A stretch of 38,975 nucleotides of DNA from Bacteroidales bacterium (GCA_009774765.1 VSOK01000025.1:1-38975), one strand, 5' to 3'. Positions 16,040-24,232 are shown, numbered from the stretch's first letter. Numbers and translations are program-made. Notes: generated by a model from the letters alone, not told the origin.

Positions 16040-16987
16040 ATGAAGATTATCGGGACCGGAAGTGAGCTTCCAAAAAAGATCGTGACGAATGATATGCTCT
16101 CTGAATTCCTCGACACCAGCGATGCCTGGATATATCCGAGGACAGGAATCAGGCAGAGACACGTCATCTCGGACGAAAAACTTGAAGATTTGGCGATAAG
16201 CGCGGCAAAGAAAGCTCTTGACAATGCCGGAATACAGGCTGAAGACCTTGACTACATAATATGTTCGAATGTAGTAAATGAATATATAACCCCGTCTCTC
16301 AGCTGCATAATACAGGGCGGAATAGGCGCGACCTGTCCCTGCCTTGACATAAACTGCGCCTGCGCAGGATTCATATATGCCCTTGACGTGGCCGACTCAC
16401 ATTTCAAATCAGGCAAAGTCAAAAATGTACTCATCGTCTGCGCAGAGGAGCCAAGCCGTATGACAAGCTGGAAAGACAGAAACGTATGCGTACTCTTCGG
16501 AGACGGAGCCGGAGCGGCTGTCGTAAGCGAAGGTGAGGGCGTAAAGGGAATCAAACTGTCCGCAGCAAGTTCGACTGACAAGCTGTACCAGATCAGGACA
16601 CTTGAACCGACACCTTATATAACAAAGGAAGAGCATTCAGAGTCTCTTCAGATGAAGGGTCAGGATGTGTTCAAGTTTGCAGTGAAAGCCTCAAGCGGAG
16701 ACATAAAATATCTTCTCGACACTCTCGGAATGAGCGCGGATGAGGTAGACCACTATCTCCTGCACCAGGCCAATATCCGGATCATCAATTCCATAAAGGA
16801 TTTCCTCGGACAGCCGGAAGATAAATTCCCTACCAATGTGGAGAACCACGGAAACTCATCATCAGCAAGCTGCCCTATACTTCTTGACGAATGCAACAGG
16901 AAAGGCCTGCTGAAAAAAGGAGACATTCTTGCACTGAGCGCATTCGGAGCAGGCTTCATTTCAGGGGCGGCTATCATCGAATGGTAA
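16040..16987 (+). CDS. fabH: 3-oxoacyl-ACP synthase III (KAS III)
   Basis: A 315-residue initiating condensing enzyme of type II fatty acid synthesis, joining an acyl-CoA to malonyl-ACP. The catalytic Cys108 lies in CACAGFIYALD, the His in LLHQANIRI (about residue 242) and the Asn in ENHGNSSSASCPI (about residue 273). The N-terminus MKIIGTGSELPKK is typical. The open frame continues 62 codons upstream, but that stretch covers the divergent promoters and is not part of the family. A tiny frame (ATG at 16032, three codons) ends by overlapping the fabH start; it is probably chance. First gene of the fab cluster. Confidence 0.93.
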   Translation: MKIIGTGSELPKKIVTNDMLSEFLDTSDAWIYPRTGIRQRHVISDEKLEDLAISAAKKALDNAGIQAEDLDYIICSNVVNEYITPSLSCIIQGGIGATCPCLDINCACAGFIYALDVADSHFKSGKVKNVLIVCAEEPSRMTSWKDRNVCVLFGDGAGAAVVSEGEGVKGIKLSAASSTDKLYQIRTLEPTPYITKEEHSESLQMKGQDVFKFAVKASSGDIKYLLDTLGMSADEVDHYLLHQANIRIINSIKDFLGQPEDKFPTNVENHGNSSSASCPILLDECNRKGLLKKGDILALSAFGAGFISGAAIIEW

Positions 16988-16995
16988 AAATTTGC

Positions 16996-17003
16996 TATCT
17001 TTG
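16996..17003 (+). promoter_or_regulatory. Possible internal -7 box before fabK
   Basis: TATCTTTG lies in the 56-bp gap between fabH and fabK and matches TAnnTTTG. No clear -33 box is seen. It may give fabK-fabF-fabZ expression independent of fabH. Confidence 0.4.
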
Positions 17004-17043
17004 TCCCTTGATGTCAACAAAGCAGAACTAAAATCTAATAGAT

Positions 17044-17988
17044 ATGATCAAAAGTAGAATTTGCGAAATACTCGGTATAAAATACCCGATTTTCCAAGGA
17101 GGTATGGCGTGGATTGCAGACGCATCACTCGCGTCAGCCGTTTCAAACGCAGGCGGTCTCGGACTGATTTCTTCAATCAATGCAGGTACTGAGGCTGTCA
17201 GAAATGAGATCAGAAAATGCAAGGAACTTACCGACAAGCCGTTCGGAGTAAACATAATGCTTCAGGCTCCGAATGCAGGAGAGATTGCACAGATGGTAAT
17301 TGAAGAAGGTGTCAAAATCCTTACTACCGGAGCCGGCTCACCTGCACAGTATATGGAATCATGGCAGGCTGCAGGAATAAAGGTCATCCCTGTAGTCGCA
17401 TCTGTAGCCCTTGCCCTCAAGATGCAGTCAATAGGAGCTACGGCAGTCATTGCCGAAGGAGCAGAATCAGGCGGACACGTCGGAGAGCTCCACACTATGG
17501 CACTTCTGCCACAGGTAGTGGACGCGCTTGACATACCTGTAATAGGTGCGGGCGGAATCTGCGACGCACGCGGTGCAGCAGCAGCATTCATTCTCGGAGC
17601 GGATGCGATCCAGGTAGGAACAAGATTCCTCGCCGCTGAAGAATGTACTGCACACGAAAACTACAAGGAAAAAATCCTGAAAGCTACAGACATTTCAACT
17701 ATCGTCACAGGAAAGACCCTCGGCCATCCTGTACGTTCACTCAAGACACCGTTCTCAAAGACTTTCGCAAAAATGGAGTCGGACCCTTCTGTAAAACCTG
17801 AAGAAATACTTTCATTCGGTACAGGCGCACTGCGCAAGGCTGTCAAGGAAGGTGACGTCAACGGAAGCTATATGGCAGGAGAAGTAGCCGGTATGGTCAA
17901 GAAGATCGAACCTGCAAAAGACATAGTTGAAGATCTTATCCTCGGAGCTGAAAACCTTCTTCGAGGAACAGACAAATTCTTAGCATAA
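17044..17988 (+). CDS. fabK: FMN-dependent enoyl-ACP reductase II
   Basis: A 314-residue TIM-barrel flavoprotein of the FabK / nitronate monooxygenase superfamily. It shows YPIFQGGMAWIADASLASAV (about residues 14-33), NAGGLGLIS, AEGAESGGHVGE (about 139-150) with the conserved GGH used for flavin and catalysis, and IGAGGICDARGAAAAFILGA and DAIQVGTRFLA for FMN phosphate binding. The superfamily includes nitronate monooxygenases, but its place between fabH and fabF makes enoyl-ACP reduction the natural call. The reaction is the last reductive step of the elongation cycle. FabK enzymes differ from FabI and are naturally insensitive to triclosan. No fabI is in the window. Confidence 0.87.
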   Translation: MIKSRICEILGIKYPIFQGGMAWIADASLASAVSNAGGLGLISSINAGTEAVRNEIRKCKELTDKPFGVNIMLQAPNAGEIAQMVIEEGVKILTTGAGSPAQYMESWQAAGIKVIPVVASVALALKMQSIGATAVIAEGAESGGHVGELHTMALLPQVVDALDIPVIGAGGICDARGAAAAFILGADAIQVGTRFLAAEECTAHENYKEKILKATDISTIVTGKTLGHPVRSLKTPFSKTFAKMESDPSVKPEEILSFGTGALRKAVKEGDVNGSYMAGEVAGMVKKIEPAKDIVEDLILGAENLLRGTDKFLA

Positions 17989-18007
17989 CACATTACAATT
18001 CAATAAT

Positions 18008-19261
18008 ATGAGCAATACAAGACGAGTAGTCGTTACCGGAACAGGCGTGGTAACCCCTGTCGGAAACAATGTTGAGACATTCTGGAAGAACATCACAAAC
18101 GGTGTTTGCGGCATTGACTATATCACTCAGTTCCCTACCGATGACCTGCCAGTGAAAATTGCCGGAGAAGTAAAGGATTTCAATCCTGCGGATTACGAAA
18201 TCGAGGCTCCATTTGCAAGGAAGCAGGACAAATTCACTGTCTTTGCTGTAGCTGCAGCATACGAGGCTATGAAACAGTCCGGACTGAATTCCGCTGAAGG
18301 CGGCAACATAGACCCTTTCAGACTTGGAGTATATGTAGGTTCGGGAATCGGAGGATTCTCCGTACAGTACAAGGAGACTGAAAAAATGATAAAGGACGGG
18401 GCAAAATGGATTTCCCCTCTCTTTATCCCGACAATGATTTCCAACATCGCTGCCGGAAACATAGCGATCAGAAACAATGCGTGCGGACCTTGCGTACCGG
18501 TAGTAACAGCATGTGCAACTTCAACACACGCTATAGGTGAGGCCTACAGGGCAATCAAGCACGGCTACGCCGACGCTGTCATCGCCGGAGGTTCCGAGGC
18601 TGCCACTATTCCTCTCGGAATCGCAGGATTTGCCAACGCCAAGGCTCTGTCCAAAGCAGAGGACCCTAAATACGCTTCACTTCCGTTCAATGCCAACAGA
18701 GGCGGATTCGTAATGGCCGAAGGAGCAGGAATGCTTGTACTCGAAGAATACGAGCACGCCAAAGCCAGAGGCGCGGAGATCCTTGCGGAAGTATGCGGTT
18801 ATGGAAACACCTGTGACGCACACCACGTGACAGCACCGAGACCAGACGGAGTAACACAGTCCGCTGCAATCAGAATGTCACTTGAAGAAGCCGGATTCGA
18901 TGCTGAAAAGGATACACTGTACATCAACGCACATGGTACAGGTACCGCATTGAATGACTCATCCGAGACAAAGGCATACAAGCTCGCGCTCGGCGACGCC
19001 GCATACAAGGCACATATCAGCTCTACCAAATCGATGACAGGCCATATGCTCGGAGCTGCAGGAGCAGTAGAAGCTGTCGCTTCCATACTTGCCCTGAAGA
19101 ACGGCATCGTTCCTCCGACAATAAACCTTGATGCACCTGATCCTGAGTGTGATCTCAACTATACTCCAAACAAGGCTGAAAATGCTGAACTGACAATCGC
19201 CATTTCAGACTCTCTCGGCTTCGGAGGACACAACGGATGTGTCGCATTCAGAAAGGCATAA
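18008..19261 (+). CDS. fabF: 3-oxoacyl-ACP synthase II (KAS II)
   Basis: A 417-residue elongating condensing enzyme. The Cys-His-His triad is visible: Cys169 in TACATSTHA, His in INAHGTGTALNDSSE (about residue 309) and His in KSMTGHMLGAAGAVEA (about 346). The N-terminus RRVVVTGTGVVTPVGNNVE and the C-terminal SLGFGGHNGCVAFRK are standard. Length matches FabF. It follows fabK by 19 bp and precedes fabZ by 42 bp. ACP itself and fabG or fabD are not in the window. Confidence 0.96.
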   Translation: MSNTRRVVVTGTGVVTPVGNNVETFWKNITNGVCGIDYITQFPTDDLPVKIAGEVKDFNPADYEIEAPFARKQDKFTVFAVAAAYEAMKQSGLNSAEGGNIDPFRLGVYVGSGIGGFSVQYKETEKMIKDGAKWISPLFIPTMISNIAAGNIAIRNNACGPCVPVVTACATSTHAIGEAYRAIKHGYADAVIAGGSEAATIPLGIAGFANAKALSKAEDPKYASLPFNANRGGFVMAEGAGMLVLEEYEHAKARGAEILAEVCGYGNTCDAHHVTAPRPDGVTQSAAIRMSLEEAGFDAEKDTLYINAHGTGTALNDSSETKAYKLALGDAAYKAHISSTKSMTGHMLGAAGAVEAVASILALKNGIVPPTINLDAPDPECDLNYTPNKAENAELTIAISDSLGFGGHNGCVAFRKA

Positions 19262-19303
19262 GAGACAAACAAGTACTAAAACCTATCCTTTATAATCAGA
19301 ATT

Positions 19304-19714
19304 ATGAACAGAGAAGAATTAAAGCAATACCTCCCTCATCGCGAGCCTATGCTGCTTGTCGATGAAATAGAAATTGACGAGGAAGGCATCGGACACGCCA
19401 GATACACAATCAGGGAAGATGAATTCTTCTGCAGGGGCCACTTCCCTGGAAATCCGATAGTTCCGGGTGTAATCCAGTGTGAAATAATGGCACAGAGCTG
19501 TGCTCTGCTTGTAAAAGATCTCATCCAGGGACATACCACATTGTACAGCGGTATAGACAATGTCCGCTTCAAGAATATCGTACGCCCTGGGGACACCTGC
19601 GAGATTACCACAAAACTCACAGGTCAGAGAGGAATGATGTTCTTCTGTGAGGCCAGCCTCAAAGTAGACGGAAAACTATGCTGTAAAGGAAACCTTTCCT
19701 TTGCTTTGGTTTAA
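19304..19714 (+). CDS. fabZ: 3-hydroxyacyl-ACP dehydratase
   Basis: A 136-residue hot-dog-fold dehydratase. The active-site His is in CRGHFPGNPIVPG (about residues 44-56) and the catalytic acidic residue is in VIQCEIMAQSCALL. The start YLPHREPMLLVDEIEID is the usual FabZ N-terminus. It removes water from 3-hydroxyacyl-ACP, giving the substrate of FabK, so fabH, fabK, fabF and fabZ cover condensation, dehydration and enoyl reduction. It is last in the cluster and is followed by a bidirectional terminator. Confidence 0.92.
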   Translation: MNREELKQYLPHREPMLLVDEIEIDEEGIGHARYTIREDEFFCRGHFPGNPIVPGVIQCEIMAQSCALLVKDLIQGHTTLYSGIDNVRFKNIVRPGDTCEITTKLTGQRGMMFFCEASLKVDGKLCCKGNLSFALV

Positions 19715-19732
19715 CAAATAAATATCCACACA

Positions 19733-19768
19733 AAATAAAGTCTGCCGGTTTTCCGACAGACTTTATTT
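19733..19768. terminator. Bidirectional rho-independent terminator between fabZ and apbE
   Basis: AAATAAAGTCTG (19733-19744) and CAGACTTTATTT (19757-19768) pair perfectly, and the stem continues inward with CCGG/CCG around a TTTT loop. It has a T-run on the plus strand and an A-run upstream, which becomes the T-run for the minus strand. Confidence 0.9.
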
Positions 19769-19786
19769 TTTTATCTTAAGACTTCC

Positions 19787-20902
19787 CTACCGGAGAGCAG
19801 CGGAAGACCAGGTCTTCATCGAGCCGTTGTCATCATATATGAGATACCCGTCCAGACCTTCTATGTATTCACCGGAAAGAGACTTCCCTGTCTCCAGAAA
19901 CTCCATTGCCTGCTCAAGACCGATAACCATACAATATGTGGCGAGGGCATCGGCGGCCGTAGCGTCGGCGGCAAGCACCGTCGCGCTCAGAAGCGTATGC
20001 GAGACTGGATATCCAGTACGTGAGTCTATAGTATGAGCATATTTCTTCCCGTCCTTTATATAGAACTTACGGTAATTGCCGGAAGTCACTATGCCGCGCC
20101 GTCCTCCTCCTGATTCCACAATTCCCTCAAGCTGCGCCCCTGGAGTGTCATTGCCGTCCACCGGCTTGTCCACACCTATTTTCCAGGACGTGCCGCCTGG
20201 ATTCACTCCATCACAATAGATCTCCCCTCCTATATCCACAAGCATATCCTTGACTCCCAGAGAATACAGATACCCGGCTATAAGATCACAGGTATATCCC
20301 TGGGCGATGGCATTGTAATTCAGTACAGGAAGGGCAGGACTGTCCGAGGCTTCCCGGATTTCAGGCCTCAGAAGGTCATAAGGGTCAAGCGTGCCGTCAG
20401 AGGCAACCGCAGACTCAATGTTTTCAACAAGACGCCCCATACCGCACCCGGCAAGTATTTCATTCACCTGGCTGTCGTCCGGAAAGCTGTTTCCTTTGAA
20501 TCCGAATCCCCAGATATCAAACAAAGGTCCTGCGGCCACATCGAAAGCCCCGTCCGTCTTACGGTAGAAATCATACGACACTTTATATATGTCGATGAAA
20601 ATATCATCAGGAACTATAGTCTCCCCCGCGTTGAACCGGCTGAGAAGAGAACCTTTATTGTATCCTGACAATGAGTTGTCTATGGCAAGAATCACCGAGT
20701 CTATTCCGGACCTGATCTCATCGGGACTCATCCTGACACGTCCTTTGTCAGTGTCCATATTGAGTTTCACGGTATAGGTACCTCCCTGGGCATATCCGGT
20801 GACCGATATGTAGCCTCCGCCGGGCGAGCAAGAAACCGACATTGCCGCGGCACACAGAGGCACTATATATTTAAGTGAAAACTTTTTTCTTATATTATTC
20901 AT
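19787..20902 (-). CDS. apbE: FAD:protein FMN transferase (ApbE)
   Basis: A 371-residue exported ApbE protein, probably a lipoprotein with Cys near residue 25 (AAAMSVSCSPGGG; the lipobox is weak). The family attaches FMN covalently to Thr or Ser of exported flavoproteins such as NqrB/C and RnfG. It shows GGTYTVKL at the start of the domain, GAFDVAAGPLFDIWGFG (about residues 125-141), NAIAQGYTCDLIAGYL, and VDIGGEIYCDG. It also has HTIDSRTGYPV and the Mg-binding DATAADALATYCMVIG. No Nqr or Rnf genes are in the window. An upstream in-frame extension of 34 residues is the translation of the repeat at 20922-20992 and is rejected, because the promoter in that repeat starts transcription near 20918. 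Confidence 0.92.
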   Translation of the reverse strand: MNNIRKKFSLKYIVPLCAAAMSVSCSPGGGYISVTGYAQGGTYTVKLNMDTDKGRVRMSPDEIRSGIDSVILAIDNSLSGYNKGSLLSRFNAGETIVPDDIFIDIYKVSYDFYRKTDGAFDVAAGPLFDIWGFGFKGNSFPDDSQVNEILAGCGMGRLVENIESAVASDGTLDPYDLLRPEIREASDSPALPVLNYNAIAQGYTCDLIAGYLYSLGVKDMLVDIGGEIYCDGVNPGGTSWKIGVDKPVDGNDTPGAQLEGIVESGGGRRGIVTSGNYRKFYIKDGKKYAHTIDSRTGYPVSHTLLSATVLAADATAADALATYCMVIGLEQAMEFLETGKSLSGEYIEGLDGYLIYDDNGSMKTWSSAALR

Positions 20903-20921
20903 TTCAGGCAAAGTATTTGTA

Positions 20922-20953
20922 CAAATATAGTCAAAGTCGAGGGCAGATACAAA
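20922..20953 (-). promoter_or_regulatory. apbE promoter inside repeat copy A
   Basis: On the minus strand TTTG (20953-20950) and TATATTTG (20929-20922) are separated by 20 bp, a full Bacteroidota promoter. The predicted transcript begins about 16 bases before the apbE ATG at 20902. Confidence 0.75.
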
Positions 20954-20992
20954 GTTTGCTTTGGATATGCCGAGACCAGGACGTATATATGA
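20922..20992 (-). repeat. Dispersed promoter-bearing repeat, copy A
   Basis: Read on the minus strand, this stretch matches about 85% of the segment at 30135-30203. Shared blocks are ACGTCCNGGTCTCGGCAT, CAAAG-CTTTG hairpin arms, and CTCGACTTTGAC followed by TATATTTG. A third, decayed copy is at 28386-28440. The repeat ends in the apbE promoter. No coding function and no terminal duplications are visible. Confidence 0.8.
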
Positions 20993-21014
20993 ACTTTTGT
21001 TCAAATATAATCGT

Positions 21015-21028
21015 TTTTCGCGAAAAAA
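21015..21028. promoter_or_regulatory. Perfect palindrome upstream of the FISUMP lipoprotein gene
   Basis: TTTTTCGCGAAAAA is a 14-bp perfect palindrome directly upstream of a near-consensus -7 box, CATATTTG (21034-21041). It occupies the -33 to -7 spacer of that promoter, where a repressor could act. The binder is unknown. Confidence 0.35.
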
Positions 21029-21072
21029 TAGCCATATTTGCAGGATGTGGTTTAATCTATAATAAAAGAAAA

Positions 21073-22128
21073 ATGAGATTCAGAAGATTAGCAGACGTAT
21101 TGTTTATTGTTTTGGCGGCAGCAGTCGTCATCTCTTGCAAAGATGATGACAAACAGGAATCACTGCCAAGCCTCAACGGTTCTATAAGGTTCAGCATTCC
21201 TACATATATTTCACCGGAAAGCACCCATACGATCAAAGTAAGGGGTGTAACTCACCCTGAAGGCAAGGATTTGGGATTCTACTGGAGAGTGTTCCCGTCA
21301 ATGGCCAAGAATGACAGTACAAACTTCAAAAGTGAAGACGGGATTTTTTCTTTTACGCATAAGTTCAGCGACACGCTCAAGACATATACGGTCTACTGCG
21401 GCATATTCGCGTCCGGATATTATTCCAAGACCGCTTCAGCAAGCGTAACAGTCGTAGACGGAGGGCTTGACAGATCGATCACTGAAGCAGGATTGGGAAC
21501 TGCCGGTGACGTGAAATTCACCGATCCTCGTGACGGAAAGACATATTTTACACGTGAGATAGGTCAGAAGATATGGTTCAGGCAGAATCTCGCATATACA
21601 GGGGAGATAACTTCCGGTTCCGGAGACAAGTTTGGAGCAGGAATCCCGTATGACGATGCAGAGGCTATGGGGGATGTGCTCGGAATGTTCTACACCCACA
21701 ACCAGGCACTCAACGTATGCCCTGAAGGGTGGAGGCTTCCTTCCGATGACGATTTCATAGAGCTTGCGAAAACGGCGGCACCCGATGTGGAAGCGTCAAA
21801 GGCGGAAATGATAAAAGGAGTTGCCGGACACTTTATGGTAAATGCAAAATTCAACGGGACACGTATGTGGGAATACTGGCCTACCGTTACGATAACCAAT
21901 TCGACACTGATGTCCGCAATACCTACAGGATACGCCATCGTACCTGAGGAGGATGGACAGAACACATTCGACGGCATATTCAGCTATGCCGGATTCTGGA
22001 CAGGCGACACCGATGCAAATGGCTACGGGATCTACAGATATATCTATGTAGACAAACCGGACCTTTACGCTTCAAGCGGAGCAGGCTCGCTCGCCCTTCC
22101 GGTAAGATGCATAAAAGACAAACAATAG
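21073..22128 (+). CDS. FISUMP-domain lipoprotein (Fibrobacter succinogenes major paralogous domain)
   Basis: A 351-residue protein with a lipoprotein signal: MRFRRLADVLFIVLAAAVVI, then Ser and the lipidated Cys at about residue 22. The Cys is followed by KDDD, matching the charged export signal that sends Bacteroidota lipoproteins to the cell surface. An N-terminal beta-rich region (about residues 35-135) precedes the FISUMP domain (about 150-351). That domain shows GQKIWFRQNLAY, the block NVCPEGWRLPSDDDFIEL, and the end LALPVRCIKDKQ. The domain's function is unknown. A longer frame from 20875 runs through the repeat and promoter region and is rejected. It may be cotranscribed with lemA, 23 bp downstream. 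Confidence 0.85.
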   Translation: MRFRRLADVLFIVLAAAVVISCKDDDKQESLPSLNGSIRFSIPTYISPESTHTIKVRGVTHPEGKDLGFYWRVFPSMAKNDSTNFKSEDGIFSFTHKFSDTLKTYTVYCGIFASGYYSKTASASVTVVDGGLDRSITEAGLGTAGDVKFTDPRDGKTYFTREIGQKIWFRQNLAYTGEITSGSGDKFGAGIPYDDAEAMGDVLGMFYTHNQALNVCPEGWRLPSDDDFIELAKTAAPDVEASKAEMIKGVAGHFMVNAKFNGTRMWEYWPTVTITNSTLMSAIPTGYAIVPEEDGQNTFDGIFSYAGFWTGDTDANGYGIYRYIYVDKPDLYASSGAGSLALPVRCIKDKQ

Positions 22129-22151
22129 TAATCTGTTAAAACATTTTCAAC

Positions 22152-22742
22152 ATGAAAAAAGGACTTGTTATTTTTATAATAATCGCCGCAGTGGTTCTCG
22201 GCATATTCATCTGGACTAAAAATGCCTATAACGGACTTGTGCGCTCCGACGAGCAGGTCAGTGCAGCCTGGTCACAGGTAGAAAACGTATATCAGAGAAG
22301 GGCCGACCTGATCCCGAATCTTGTAGCTACTGTAAAAGGATATGCTTCCCATGAGCAGGAGACCCTTGAAGGCGTCATTTCCGCCCGTTCAAAGGCGACC
22401 CAGATCACAGTGGATCCGGCAAACCTTTCAGAATCGGAAATAGCACGGTTCCAGGAAGCCCAGGGAGAACTCGGCTCCGCACTCGGAAGACTTCTTATGA
22501 TCACCGAGAATTATCCTGACCTTAAGGCAAACCAGAATTTCAGGGATCTTCAGGCACAGCTTGAAGGCACTGAAAACAGGATTGCTACAGAAAGGATGAA
22601 ATACAACGAGACTGCAAAAAGTTACAACACAATGGTGCGCAGCTTCCCGAAGAATATCATCGCCTCCATTTTCAATTTTGAGCCGAAAGGATATTTCAAA
22701 GCATCCGAGGGAGCACAGAATGCACCTAAAGTAGAATTTTAA
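22152..22742 (+). CDS. lemA: LemA family protein
   Basis: A 196-residue LemA protein with one N-terminal membrane segment (about residues 4-22) and a coiled-coil-like helical domain. Typical blocks are YNGLVRSDEQVSAAWSQVEN, the QRRADLIPNLVATVKGYASH segment (about residues 49-68), then ENYPDLKANQNFRDLQAQLE and FPKNIIASIFNF. Function is not well known; LemA genes often sit next to TPM-domain genes, as here, where the next gene starts 5 bp downstream. Confidence 0.94.
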   Translation: MKKGLVIFIIIAAVVLGIFIWTKNAYNGLVRSDEQVSAAWSQVENVYQRRADLIPNLVATVKGYASHEQETLEGVISARSKATQITVDPANLSESEIARFQEAQGELGSALGRLLMITENYPDLKANQNFRDLQAQLEGTENRIATERMKYNETAKSYNTMVRSFPKNIIASIFNFEPKGYFKASEGAQNAPKVEF

Positions 22743-22747
22743 CGCCG

Positions 22748-23563
22748 ATGTCAGGAATTAAAAGACATATTGCTGCCGCGGTGATCACTCTGATGACCGC
22801 GGCATTTTCTTGCGGAGCCATACCACAGAAGCCTGTTCCGCAGAGACTTGTGAATGATTATGCGGGGCTTTTCTCGACAATGCAGAAATATGCCCTGGAA
22901 GCGGCCCTGGTAGAGTTCGATGACTCCACATCAAACCAGATCGCCGTCATCACTGTACCGGATCTTGAAGGGATGGCACCTTCCGACTATGCTACAAGGA
23001 TAGGACTTGACTGGAAAGTAGGTTCCTCAGACTTCAACAACGGAATAGTGGTGCTCGTCAAGCCGAAGACCGATGACTCCAAAGGTGAAGTGGCGATCAG
23101 TGTAGGATACGGACTTGAAGGGGCGATTCCGGATGTGTACTGCAAACGTATCATAGACAATGAGATGATCCCTGCATTCAGGGAGAACGATTATTACACA
23201 GGAGTGAAGAATGCCTGTGAAGTGCTGATGAAGCTGGCCTCAGGAGAAATCAGCGAGCCTCGTGAGAAAGATGCGGAAGACGCGTTCGAATTTATCGGAG
23301 GCATCATAACCGTTGTCATCTTCATTGTGATCATACTGTTCATATTCGGCAGAGGAAACGGCAACAATTCCGGAGGCAACGGCCACAGAAGACAAAAGGA
23401 CGGACCTTCCGTAGCCGACGCCATATTGCTCGGAAGCCTTCTTAACGGAGGGAAATCAGGAGGATTCGGTAAAGGTCCTTTCGGCGGAGGAAGTTCAGGA
23501 GGCGGATTCGGAGGGTTCGGAGGCGGCTCATTCGGAGGCGGAGGAGCATCCGGATCCTGGTAG
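22748..23563 (+). CDS. TPM-domain protein (YgcG family), exported and membrane-anchored
   Basis: A 271-residue protein with an N-terminal signal sequence ending in TAAFSCGA, possibly a lipoprotein. The TPM domain (about residues 33-165) has RLVNDYAGLFS, QIAVITVPDLEG, and GVVAI-like EVAISVGYGLEGAIPDVYC. A membrane segment follows at about 182-201 (GGIITVVIFIVIILFIFG). The C-terminal tail is rich in Gly and Phe, ending GGASGSW, which is typical of YgcG-type proteins. It is paired with lemA. Some plant TPM proteins act in photosystem II repair, but the bacterial role is open. Its stop codon is 4 bp from that of the convergent TRIC-type gene. Confidence 0.88.
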   Translation: MSGIKRHIAAAVITLMTAAFSCGAIPQKPVPQRLVNDYAGLFSTMQKYALEAALVEFDDSTSNQIAVITVPDLEGMAPSDYATRIGLDWKVGSSDFNNGIVVLVKPKTDDSKGEVAISVGYGLEGAIPDVYCKRIIDNEMIPAFRENDYYTGVKNACEVLMKLASGEISEPREKDAEDAFEFIGGIITVVIFIVIILFIFGRGNGNNSGGNGHRRQKDGPSVADAILLGSLLNGGKSGGFGKGPFGGGSSGGGFGGFGGGSFGGGGASGSW

Positions 23564-23567
23564 GATA

Positions 23568-24179
23568 TCAGTCTTCCACAGGCTTGAGGGCCGGAAGACT
23601 GATTTTGAAATATACTGACAATATTCTTGTGAGAATCACAGTCATTGCAGCCACTATCTGAGTAACTATATGGCTCAATCCAAGCCAGTAGCAGATATAA
23701 TAGACCACAGCTCCGAGGACACAGGCCACGGCATAGATGTCCTTGCGGAATATTAGAGGGACTTCATTGATGAAAATGTCTCTCAATATACCTCCTACGG
23801 AACCGGTGACCGCTCCCATTATGATGTTTACCCATACCGGGAAGCCGGCAGCCATACTGCGTTCCACACCGACCACGGTAAAGAGGCCTATTCCGATTGC
23901 ATCAAAGATAAAGAATGTATTGTTGAGCTTCACGACTGATTTGCGGAAAAGCGCGACAAACAGAAGGGCTATCGCAGTTATGATTACGTATGACGGCTGC
24001 TCCATCCAGAACGGAGTGATGTCCAGCATCATATCACGCAGTGTTCCGCCGCCTACCGCCGTCACGAATCCTACGACATACGCGCCGAACACGTCAAAGT
24101 TCTTCGCTGCCGCAAGCCTTATTCCGCTGATTGCAAAAGCGAAGGTACCGGCATAGTCTATGAGCGTTATGAAATCCAT
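23568..24179 (-). CDS. Trimeric intracellular cation (TRIC) channel family protein, UPF0126
   Basis: A 203-residue membrane protein with about seven hydrophobic segments arranged as two UPF0126 repeats. The first repeat starts IDYAGTFAFAISGIRLAAAKN and contains VTAVGGGTLRDMM (about residues 38-50). The second contains AVTGSVGGILRDIFINEVPLIF (about 123-144). The glycine-rich GG-x-LRD motif in each repeat matches bacterial TRIC channels, which conduct K+ as trimers. It is transcribed alone from a promoter facing that of the TIGR02757 gene. Confidence 0.9.
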   Translation of the reverse strand: MDFITLIDYAGTFAFAISGIRLAAAKNFDVFGAYVVGFVTAVGGGTLRDMMLDITPFWMEQPSYVIITAIALLFVALFRKSVVKLNNTFFIFDAIGIGLFTVVGVERSMAAGFPVWVNIIMGAVTGSVGGILRDIFINEVPLIFRKDIYAVACVLGAVVYYICYWLGLSHIVTQIVAAMTVILTRILSVYFKISLPALKPVED

Positions 24180-24203
24180 AAATCCTTATCTCAAAAAATC
24201 GCG

Positions 24204-24211
24204 CAAAAGTA
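24204..24211 (-). promoter_or_regulatory. Candidate -7 box for the TRIC-type channel gene
   Basis: The minus strand reads TACTTTTG, matching TAnnTTTG, 24 bp before the start at 24179. Its -33 site would fall on the opposing -7 box at 24225-24232. Confidence 0.55.
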
Positions 24212-24224
24212 AGAAATTTATCCA

Positions 24225-24232
24225 TATCTTTG
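24225..24232 (+). promoter_or_regulatory. Candidate -7 box for the TIGR02757 gene
   Basis: TATCTTTG matches TAnnTTTG and is followed by CA. It lies 27 bp before the start at 24260. Its -33 site would overlap the -7 box of the divergent channel gene. Confidence 0.6.

Noticed and set aside
16032..16043. Three-codon frame overlapping the fabH start codon
   Set aside because: It is too short to assess and such ATG-TGA overlaps arise by chance in AT-rich leaders.
20903..21004. N-terminal extension of ApbE by 34 residues
   Set aside because: The extension is the translation of the dispersed repeat, lies upstream of the predicted transcription start, and would bury the signal peptide.
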